Origin: Colias croceus
Taxonomy: Eukaryota; Arthropoda; Insecta; Lepidoptera; Pieridae
Reading direction: 5' to 3'
DNA: 64,000 nucleotides
NCBI RefSeq assembly: GCF_905220415.1
Contig: NC_059542.1
Span: forward strand, 11,222,001-11,286,000
Made by a program: the position numbers and the translations under genes. This document shows, in pieces, positions 57,000-64,000 of the stretch. Every line of letters begins with the position of its first letter. Position 1 is the stretch's first letter. The notes under the pieces were generated by a model that had not been told where the DNA came from, searched no databases, and saw only the letters and a list, made by a program, of their open reading frames with translations.

Positions 57000-57916
57000 C
57001 TAGAATTATTATTAGTGTGGGTTCCACAATTTATATCGCAGTATAGACTTTTACGTATTCTAGAATGTTTTACCTAAATATATTAAACAGTAAATACGTA
57101 ACGTAGTTTGTCCCTCAACGTATCTCAATAAATGTTATATTTAATTTTTATATAATATATAATGTAAGACATTTTTTTTCCTTATAGAGATTTATAGATG
57201 ACACTTAACCATAATGGCCATTGATGTCTGCGTTAAAAGAAAGTTAATAATTAATAACTTTTTCGCAAACACACACCAGCTTAGAACTTTATTATTAAAT
57301 ATGTGTTTTATTACCAAGGCACAAAACACAGTATTATAAATCACAACAAAAAGACGCTTAAACAAAAACCAGGAAAGGCTGGAATAATTTAGAAAATTTA
57401 TTGCCAAGAATAACAATTTCGGCAGCGTTTTGCAAAAACTCGCTAGCTCAAACAATATTTTGTCTGTCCAAAACAACCGTTAGAATCCACACAGTGTTTG
57501 TTTAGGCCTGTAATCTTGTTAATTCTGTACTTTATAGATGTATTATTGTATAACTCCAGTCGTTTATCTTTATTAATTTAATATACTGAAAGCAACATCA
57601 CGGAAAAAATCAACAAACTTCTCCGTACGAGATGATAAATTTCATTGGAATAACAAAATTGTTTATAACGTATGTTTTTGTACCTGGTATTTATTCGTAG
57701 AATAGAGGCTTAGGTATACTTTGTTTTATTAAAAACAATGCATTTTTTTATTTTACTGTAATATTTTTATTTATTGATAGATTTTAAAACAATGAATGTA
57801 CTAATGTAAGCTAAGAGAATTTATTATACACTGGAGATTCACTCAAGACTACTTGAAATTCCTTCTGTGTAAGAATTTAAACATTATACTTCCTAGAAAG
57901 TTTATAACGCGTTAGT

Positions 57917-58408
57917 ATTTCTATTAGGGATGTAACGATACCGATACCGATACCGATATATCGGCCGATATAATCGGAAAGCCGATGTATCGGTATCGCC
58001 GATAATAAAACAACCGATACCGATATCAAACAATTCAAAAAACCGCGCCCAATGAACGATGCGGGAGGCCGCCCGCGCGTGCGCACTTTGTTTTCTGAAA
58101 ATACTCTACCAATAGTAAACTTTTATTAGGTACTGATTGTATGTGTATTACTTAAAGCTGACTTTGTAAAATAATAATACTAAAATAAATGGTGTTGTTG
58201 TTTTTTGATTTGGCGTTTTTATTTAAAAGAATACGATTAACAGTTGAGTCTCTGTTAAATGTTGGTAACTTTTTATGCATAATTCTCTATTTTTTTTTCC
58301 AAGCCATCGATATCGGTATCGGTATCGGTATCGCCGATACATTACTACAAATATCGGTATCGGTATCGTATCGGCAAAATCATGTATCGTTACATCCCTA
58401 ATTTCTAT
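57917..58408. mobile_element. Non-autonomous hAT-type element with 8-bp TSD
   Basis: Ends TAGGGATGTAACGATAC (57925) and its complement GTATCGTTACATCCCTA (ending 58400) are flanked by the exact duplication ATTTCTAT (57917-57924, 58401-58408). Both subterminal regions are arrays of the hexamer CGATAC (GTATCG on the other side). The interior has a GC-rich piece (CGGGAGGCCGCCCGCGCGTG). 476 bp; the short frames inside are built from the hexamer repeats. Confidence 0.88.
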
Positions 58409-58633
58409 ATTATTATATTATATAATATATTATACTATGTAATATTCAATTAATTTTGTTCAAGTAAAATCTGAATAAAAATTAACTCTATCATATTTTA
58501 AATGAACTGCAACACATGTTACAATAATTATTTTAATGCCGGTTTATTTGAGAAAAAAAAATAGAACATATTATCTTCTAGGTATATTAACAGCGAATCA
58601 ATCTAAAATAATAATATATATTCCATCCAACAG

Positions 58634-58790
58634 ATAATCAACAGAACTACATGAACATGGGTATATGCCGAACGGAGTCCCTGAACATACAATTAGAAGT
58701 GCCTCCAGGGCAGAACAGCGGCTTGGTAGTACATGAGGAAAACGCGAGTCTGATTTTATCACATATTGCACCGCAATCACCGGCTTATAG
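58634..58790 (+). CDS. Grip: Grip exon: first half of PDZ4
   Basis: Phase 1 to 2, acceptor TTCCATCCAACAG, donor GTAAGC at 58791. It reads DNQQNYMNMGICRTESLNIQ, then LEVPPGQNSGLVVHEENASL and ILSHIAPQSPAY. The binding loop SGLVV replaces the usual GFGI. In mammalian GRIP, PDZ4 has an atypical groove and stabilises PDZ5, so a non-canonical loop here is not a surprise. Confidence 0.88.
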
Positions 58791-59499
58791 GTAAGCAAAC
58801 TGAACTAATAAACTTACTTATGGTAAATATTTCATAGGAGATAATATTTTCAAAGTACTTATGTTTATTCTTCAAGGAAATATAGTACAAGTTACTTGTT
58901 AAGGTTAATGATCAGGTTAATGAACTAAATGTTATATTATATTATATAAACAAGTATTTATCCATAGACTTGATTTAGGCAGGCGGCGATTAGCCTATGT
59001 CTTATTCTGGGTCTTCAGCTACGTACATACCAAATTTCATTGTAATCGGTTCATTAGTTTTTACATGAAATAATAACAATTAACAAACATCCAACCATCC
59101 ATCCTCACAAACTTTCGCATTTGTAATATTAGTACGATAAAGAAAAAGTCTCGTCTTTTGATTGTGAATACCAATCACCTTCTGTAACAGATGTCAATGG
59201 CCGGATTAACAAGTATTGAATACAAATTTTCCAATAATAATTCGAATCCAAACTATTCGTAGACTAATTAAGTTTCTACAACAACAGAGGCGAATGACCT
59301 TCCAGAATCTTTATTAGCCAATAACATTGCATTAAAAGGCAATGATACAAAATTTTATTTTTATTATCATGCGGCCATCTACTATATCTTATTTTATAAT
59401 AAAAATAGTGCATTACACAAAACTTACGAGGTATTCATATTAAGTTTGGTGTTAAAAGACGCCACTTCCCATACTAAATCTGTAGTTTCTTTTCACCAG
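58791..59499 (+). other. Grip: Grip intron with Helitron fragment
   Basis: 709 bp. It holds the Helitron C-like fragment at 58980-59137. The remainder shows nothing I recognise. Confidence 0.7.
58980..59137 (-). mobile_element. Helitron family C fragment
   Basis: CAAATTTCATTGTAATCGGT, TCCTCACAAACTTTCGCATT and TGTAATATTAGTACGATA give the inverted 5' half. The 3' hairpin end is reduced to GGCGGCGATTAGCC. Confidence 0.55.
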
Positions 59500-59726
59500 A
59501 TCTGGCTGCTTGCAAATCAGAGACCGAGTCATGTCCATAAATGGCCATGAGAACCTCACCATAGACGTTGCTAATGAAATACTCCAGAGGAGGAATGACT
59601 CGCACAATCCTAAGTACCTCACCCTGAATGTTGAGTTCAGTATGCCCAATACTATAGAAGCTTCTAGCGGTGTTTTCAATGTTAAACTGGCGAAGACCAC
59701 CGCTAGTTTAGGAGTTACTATTACTG
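59500..59726 (+). CDS. Grip: Grip exon: second half of PDZ4 and start of PDZ5
   Basis: Phase 2 to 1, acceptor TTTCTTTTCACCAG, donor GTAAGT at 59727. It reads SGCLQIRDRVMSINGHE, then VANEILQRRNDSHNPKYLTL and NVEFSMPNTIEASSGVFNVK, LAKTTASLGVTIT. SGCLQIRDRVMSING aligns with GRIP PDZ4 (CGVLQIGDRVMAING), with the usual Gly of the IGD motif replaced by Arg. SSGVFNVKLAK is the tight PDZ4-PDZ5 joint. Confidence 0.92.
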
Positions 59727-60504
59727 GTAAGTTTATTTTAGCTATAGTACATGAAAATGGTGAAAATTACATTAAAGCTAATAGAAGCAATGAAATGAAA
59801 AAAGATGTTTTTAAATGATTTGAAAATAATAGAGATTATGAATTTAATTGCTATTTAAATGACATTTCTACATAGTATGAAACTTCGTTCTTAGTTCTTA
59901 AGGACTATAAAAATACGTTAAAGAGACGAGAATCTAAAACAGTTTCTTATCAAAGCATTTGAATACTGTACAGCTAAAAATTAAATATATTTGTTCTTAA
60001 ACAATTTAGAAACATTACTAATAAATCTATCAGTACCTACACAAATAACTTTAAAATTTTCATGGAATAAAAAAATCGTTTCAGTTTTTATATCGGGTAA
60101 TAATCTATTAGAATCTTTAAAGTATTCTTAGAAATTCATTGATCAGTCGTCGTCCCACTAGACAGGAAATGATAACGTTTGTGTTGATGTGTTAGTCATT
60201 TAGTGGATAGGAATAGTATGCTAAAGATAAATTCATTTACAAAAACTATCTAATATATAAAAATCAATGCCACTTTTCGTTGTAATTCCATAACTCGAGA
60301 ACGGCTGAACCGATTTCGATAATTCTTTTTTTATTATATTCCTTGAAGTACGAGGATGGTTCTTATGTAGAGAAAACGTTAATATGTACGGGCGAAGCCG
60401 GGGCGGACCGCTAGTTACTTATAATATTAATGGCAGAATGATAAGAATGACCACAATGCAAAAAAGCGGGACATTTATTAAACGCTTTTTCTTTGAATTT
60501 ATAG
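59727..60504 (+). other. Grip: Grip intron with Helitron D
   Basis: 778 bp. It holds the Helitron at 60249-60414, which ends 90 bp before the next exon. Nothing else is recognised. Confidence 0.75.
60249..60414 (+). mobile_element. Non-autonomous Helitron, family D
   Basis: It starts TCTAATATATAAAAATCAAT, contains AGAACGGCTGAACCGATTTC, and ends GGGCGAAGCCGGGGCGGACC, then GCTAG and T. 166 bp. It lies in an intron close to an acceptor without disturbing it. Confidence 0.78.
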
Positions 60505-60650
60505 GATGTAAACAAAAGTTACTAAGTAACGAAGAACCTATGGTGATATCAGATATCAAGCCAGGGTCCGTAGCACACCGGAGCGGAGCACTTGCAGCTG
60601 GGGACCAGTTATTAGCAATCAACGGACAACCTCTTCATAATTTGTCACTG
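60505..60650 (+). CDS. Grip: Grip exon: central part of PDZ5
   Basis: Phase 1 to 0, acceptor TTTCTTTGAATTTATAG, donor GTAATA at 60651 (not GTAAGT, a weaker match). It reads CKQKLLSNEEPMVISDIKPG, then SVAHRSGALAAGDQLLAING and QPLHNLSL. VISDIKPGSVAHRSGAL is very close to GRIP PDZ5. A longer frame from 60384 that includes the exon begins inside the upstream Helitron. Confidence 0.92.
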
Positions 60651-60799
60651 GTAATAACTTTGTTCAATTCACAAACAAACAGTACATTTTGTCTATGAAA
60701 AGAAATTGTATATCGAAATCCCGATCACAAATATTTTATTTTAATATAGTAGATTATTGACATCATCAGCAGTATTTAGTGTTTAACCACAATTTCCAG

Positions 60800-61142
60800 G
60801 ACACAGCGTTCAACATCCTCCAAAACTCTCCAGAAGATATAATAACTTTGAAAATTCGTAAACGTGATTTGACAGAAGATTGGTCGAACATACATAAACA
60901 CAACGCTAAACTAGCGCTTCAAAGTTTTAGTAGTGTAGAAACAAAAGCTGTTATTCATAGTGAAGAAGATTCTGGCCATACAAATAGTCCCAATAATTGT
61001 GGGAAAGATAATGGAAGACATGTTGAAACAGCTGTGTTTATGGCAGAGATTATAAGGCAAGAGGCTAATGGTCCTCTGGGGTTGACGATTGCTGGTAGCG
61101 AGGATGTAACTCAACCTATTTTGTTAAGTGGACTAATTGAAG
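60800..61142 (+). CDS. Grip: Grip exon: end of PDZ5, linker, start of PDZ6
   Basis: Phase 0 to 1, acceptor ACCACAATTTCCAG, donor GTGTGT at 61143 (weak). It ends PDZ5 with DTAFNILQNSPEDIITLKIR, then a charged linker of about 50 residues. PDZ6 opens with VFMAEIIRQEANGPLGLTIA, then GSEDVTQPILLSGLIE. GPLGLTIAGSED matches GRIP PDZ6 (GPLGITISGTEE). Confidence 0.92.
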
Positions 61143-61382
61143 GTGTGTAAAAAGTATATTTTGTTGAAAATAATAAATTTAATTATGTGTATATTCAAAT
61201 TTATTGTTATCTTCATTTTAAAGATTTCTTGAAATATATCGGTAACAGTTTACAACATTAATTCAACTAATTGAATATTATTACATCTCTCCAAGTTGAC
61301 CTTGTTATTTTTATTTCTTGTATATGATAAAGATGTTATCGAATTGTTTATCAAAACTTAAAACTTTTTCTAAATATTTTAG

Positions 61383-61541
61383 GTGGTCTAGCAGAAAAAT
61401 GTGGTAAATTGGCAATTGGTGATGAATTATTAAGTATAAACGGTGAAAGCGTCCTCAACAAGCCATTATCAGAAGCAATTAAACTTCTACAGCAAAGTGG
61501 ACAACGAATACAGTTGCAACTGTGCAGAAAAGTTACTGGAG
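61383..61541 (+). CDS. Grip: Grip exon: second half of PDZ6
   Basis: Phase 1 to 1, acceptor TTTTTCTAAATATTTTAG, donor GTAAGT at 61542. It reads GLAEKCGKLAIGDELLSING, then ESVLNKPLSEAIKLLQQSGQ and RIQLQLCRKVTG. GGLAEKCG..IGDELLSING and KPLSEAI.LLQ are diagnostic of GRIP PDZ6. Confidence 0.92.
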
Positions 61542-61744
61542 GTAAGTTATTCTAGGAAATTAAGGTCTTTGTTATTATGTAAGATTTATACTAGTAGTAC
61601 TTAAACTCCTACCATACATTTTGATAAAGACGTAATGAAATAAATGGCAAATTATTGCGCGAATATTTTTCCCAAACACATCAATTGAGAATTTGTTCAA
61701 TGTACATTGTACACTTAAAAATATGACAGTTAATAAATGTTTAG

Positions 61745-61876
61745 GAGCCGTTATAGACTGCGGCGAATCCAGCGTTAGGGACTCCAGCCATTCCACATCC
61801 AGTCCAGGGCTTTCCAATGATAGTGCCGTGGAATCCTGGGACCAAAACACCCCTGTTCGCACTAGCGCTGCTTGTG
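61745..61876 (+). CDS. Grip: Grip exon: Ser-rich linker after PDZ6
   Basis: Phase 1 to 1, acceptor TTAATAAATGTTTAG, donor GTATGA at 61877. It reads AVIDCGESSVRDSSHSTSSP, then GLSNDSAVESWDQNTPVRTS and AAC. Half of the first 25 residues are Ser, Asp or Glu, so phosphorylation is possible (inference). The SSPGLSNDSAVESWD block resembles the corresponding GRIP linker. The exon could be skipped in frame. Confidence 0.85.
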
Positions 61877-62181
61877 GTATGATCTACTTGGATATTTAAT
61901 ACAACCGATTAAGATTTGATGACTGAATTGGATGTAATGTAAATACATTCCAAAATATTTGATAAAATATAAGTTAAATAATTGCATCCTACTATTTACA
62001 AATATAAAATTTAAAGCTTCAAATTCACAGTTCATTCAAAATTACTCAGCTGAGAAAACGGCGTTAAATATCCCCAAATTTATCCCGAACGTTTCAACAC
62101 ATAATGTAAATAACGTCCATCAATCGACCTTTGTTTATTGTATAGAGACTATTTCATAAATTTTTCATTCACAATTTGCAG
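61877..62181 (+). other. Grip: Grip intron, nothing recognised
   Basis: 305 bp, AT-rich. A 66-codon frame at 61959-62159 ends just before the acceptor and has no domain; it is not called. Confidence 0.75.
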
Positions 62182-62670
62182 GCAATTCTGAAGTAATCGA
62201 ATACGCCGTTCCAGACAAGACTCGAATAATAGATAAGCAACCGTACTCCCCGACAGACGAAGACAAACTTATGGCTTCCAATTTTAATACATTTATCCAA
62301 GATCTGCCTTTACCGAATTATTCGCTTAATAATTCACTTAAGACTTTTCATTACGAGAACACTTGTATTATACCAGAGAATACGATGAAGAAACAGAACA
62401 CAAGAGAAGATGATGTACAGCAAATCGAAATATTGACGAGTAATATGAAAGATTGCCAGTTACATAACATGGAAAGGTCGTCGTGTAAATGTGATTACGT
62501 ACAAATGGGACCCTACAGTATGGTTACGAAAGGAAGGCGACCGAATTGGGATTCTGATTACCTCAATAATGGGATATATACTGTGACAACGCCGCAGAAA
62601 TCACCTATGAAAAATGTGGCCGGTTCGAGTTTTCAATTTTCAAGCCCGATATATGAAAATGATGTGCCAG
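62182..62670 (+). CDS. Grip: Grip exon: long linker between PDZ6 and PDZ7
   Basis: The longest exon here (489 nt), phase 1 to 1, acceptor TTCACAATTTGCAG, donor GTGAGT at 62671. It encodes about 163 residues without a globular domain: NSEVIEYAVPDKTRIIDKQP at the start, a Cys pair SSCKCDYVQMGPYSM near the middle, and FSSPIYENDVP at the end. It lies where mammalian GRIP has the linker reported to bind kinesin heavy chain; whether that holds here cannot be seen. Confidence 0.88.
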
Positions 62671-63273
62671 GTGAGTTTCGATAATATTATGAATATGAAG
62701 ACTTAATAGTGCAATTTTCATTTGGATAAATATTCGATTAATTAGGGAACATTATTTTAAAAACTGAATGATTTTTTGATAAAAAATTAACTAAGTAATT
62801 ATAATATTTAATAGCGTGTCCTACTCTAAATATAACCGCGACCCTTACCTTATTTTATTCAATAGCAAATAAGATTTGAAATTGGCCATTTTCCTTTGAT
62901 TATTTTGTAGTAGATGCTCGACTGTTCGGCTAATTGAAAGTTGTTGAAAATATTGAAAGTTAAAAATTTTTCTTCGTAATTCGATAGCTACGAAGAAAAA
63001 TTATTTACTGAAAAATTAGTACCAGAAGTATTTTCTATGTATACTATACTTGAAATGAATATTAAACGTTTTTATTTAATAGTTAGGTTTGATTTTTTTT
63101 TTATTCTTAGTTATGCTTATTCGTCAAATATCGTATTTAACAACTATTTTCAAAATGTGTTATATGCCCGTCCTTGTATGTTTTACAGATAATGCCTATT
63201 TTTATATGTTTTCAGTTGAAAAGTTCTTAACAATAATTGAAAAACCGTACATTTAATTTTAATTTATTTACAG
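62671..63273 (+). other. Grip: Grip intron, nothing recognised
   Basis: 603 bp of AT-rich DNA. A small inverted pair TTTTTCTTCGTA / TACGAAGAAAAA occurs at about 62968-63000. No repeat family recognised. Confidence 0.7.
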
Positions 63274-63473
63274 GTCTATATAGCAGTGAAACACTATCCC
63301 CAGCACGTGGATCTGTCCACCACGTGATTCTATATAAAGACGCAATTTATGACGACTATGGGTTTTCTGTGTCTGACGGATTATATGAGAGGGGTGTATA
63401 CATCAATAGGATAAGGAAGGGTGGGCCAGCTGATATTGTGGGGATGTTGAGGCCGTATGATAGGATTCTTCAG
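63274..63473 (+). CDS. Grip: Grip exon: first half of PDZ7
   Basis: Phase 1 to 0, acceptor TTTAATTTATTTACAG, donor GTGAGC at 63474. It reads LYSSETLSPARGSVHHVILY, then KDAIYDDYGFSVSDGLYERG and VYINRIRKGGPADIVGMLRP, YDRILQ. This is the most strongly conserved part of GRIP, so it fixes the family. In mammals PDZ7 binds GRASP-1. The domain continues beyond this exon; no further exon is visible before base 64000. Confidence 0.94.
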
Positions 63474-63603
63474 GTGAGCGATTACATTATATATTATAGA
63501 AGTACCTACTTATATTCAGATAGCTATATACGTGATTTATAAAACTTATCTATAGTGTAATTATTGTTACTGATACTTTACGTACGAATTGTTATGACTC
63601 ACA

Positions 63604-63653
63604 GATCGCATTTGATCGCATCTCTTATGATAGAGAAGCTATCAAATGCGATC
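63604..63653. repeat. 13-bp-arm inverted repeat with (GATGC)n
   Basis: GATCGCATTTGAT at 63604-63616 and ATCAAATGCGATC at 63641-63653 are exact complements with a 24-nt loop, followed by GATGCGATGCGATGCGAT. Confidence 0.85.
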
Positions 63654-63835
63654 GATGCGATGCGATGCGATTAATAACTCTGGTAATAATTTATATTATG
63701 TGTCACCTTGCTTGGATGAATTATTATTTGTATAAAGAAGAATTTTAGGGAAATAGTATGATAACTTATGTTTGAATGATCAAGCGCGGGCGAAAAGCTG
63801 GCATCTCTTACTTATCTCTCATATTGTTAAAAACA

Positions 63836-64000
63836 TCTGTACTAATATTATAAGCTGTTTGTTTGTTTGAACGCGCTAATCTCAGGAACTACTGGACCGA
63901 TTTGCAAAATTCTTTCGGTGTTAGATAGCCCATTCATCGAGGATATCATCACGGTACCTAAGACCAACAAGAGCGGAGCCTCGGGGGTGAAACCGCGGAG
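63836..64000 (+). mobile_element. Helitron family B, cut by window end
   Basis: TGTACTAATATTATAAGCTG, GAACGCGCTAATCTCAGGAA and GGTGAAACCGCGGAG. It stops within the terminal stem; the CTAG would lie just outside. Confidence 0.7.

Larger units (their letters stand above)
56554..58633 (+). other. Grip: Grip intron with Harbinger MITE and hAT element
   Basis: 2.1 kb. It holds the MITE at 56818-56999 and the hAT element at 57917-58408. A minus-strand frame at 57192-57476 (94 codons) is rich in F and L, has no domain and is not called. Confidence 0.75.
4100..63473 (+). other. Grip: Grip gene model, multi-PDZ scaffold (partial at both ends)
   Basis: Fourteen exons join in one open frame: 4100-4166, 51752-51961, 53247-53491, 53917-54209, 54496-54671, 56461-56553, 58634-58790, 59500-59726, 60505-60650, 60800-61142, 61383-61541, 61745-61876, 62182-62670, 63274-63473. 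Together they give about 2.94 kb, near 980 codons. Order: PDZ1-3, short linker, PDZ4-6, long linker, PDZ7. This 3+3+1 arrangement is that of GRIP, a scaffold whose mammalian forms bind AMPA-receptor tails, ephrins and kinesin. Drosophila Grip acts in muscle guidance and at synapses. The strongest family match is PDZ7 (GFSVSDGLYERGV, NRIRKGGPADIVG). The N-terminus and the end of PDZ7 are outside the exons seen. The function in this species is inferred from the family. Confidence 0.88.
63474..64000 (+). other. Grip: Start of the next Grip intron
   Basis: Contains a hairpin at 63604-63653, a short (GATGC)n run, a Helitron 3' end remnant at about 63784-63800 (GCGCGGGCGAAAAGCTGG), and a family B Helitron running off the end. 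Confidence 0.65.

Noticed and set aside
57192..57476. Minus-strand frame of 94 codons in a Grip intron
   Set aside because: AT-rich chance frame dominated by Phe, Leu and Ile, with no splice or promoter context.

Overview
This window is an AT-rich arthropod genome segment, almost certainly from a moth or butterfly (Lepidoptera). The evidence is the dense set of short dispersed repeats with lepidopteran style: non-autonomous Helitrons ending in a GC hairpin plus CTAG, TTAA-flanked piggyBac relics, R1-clade and RTE-like LINE pieces, and tRNA-derived SINEs. No species can be named from sequence alone.

The only host gene I can support lies on the + strand and appears to fill most of the window. 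It is a multi-PDZ scaffold gene of the GRIP family (glutamate receptor-interacting protein; Drosophila Grip, mammalian GRIP1/2). Fourteen coding exons were read: a 67-nt exon at 4100-4166 and thirteen exons from 51752 to 63473. All introns are GT-AG and all phases agree. The exons encode PDZ1 to PDZ3, a short basic linker, PDZ4 to PDZ6, a long linker of about 210 residues, and the first half of PDZ7. The start codon and N-terminus lie before the first exon, and the end of PDZ7 lies after base 64000, so the gene is partial at both ends.

Layout: 1-4099 is upstream intron or 5' flank with four repeats. 4167-51751 is one intron of about 47.6 kb, packed with transposon relics and nested insertions. 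51752-64000 holds the compact exon cluster, with further Helitrons, a hAT element with 8-bp target duplication, a Harbinger-type MITE and a TIR element in the introns.

The mobile-element record is the most unusual part. Clear cases are: a 5'-truncated R1-clade LINE with a perfect 16-bp target duplication; a 129-bp-arm near-perfect palindrome inserted in a Helitron; a piggyBac relic inserted in another Helitron; a Helitron inserted in a TIR element; a second piggyBac relic; and an 8-bp-TSD element with a possible THAP-like fragment. I found no operon, CRISPR array, phage or defence system. No wholly new biological system is claimed. The items most worth a second look are the split PDZ1 across a giant intron, the large palindrome, and two unexplained coding-like islands (23943-24024 and 32895-33430).
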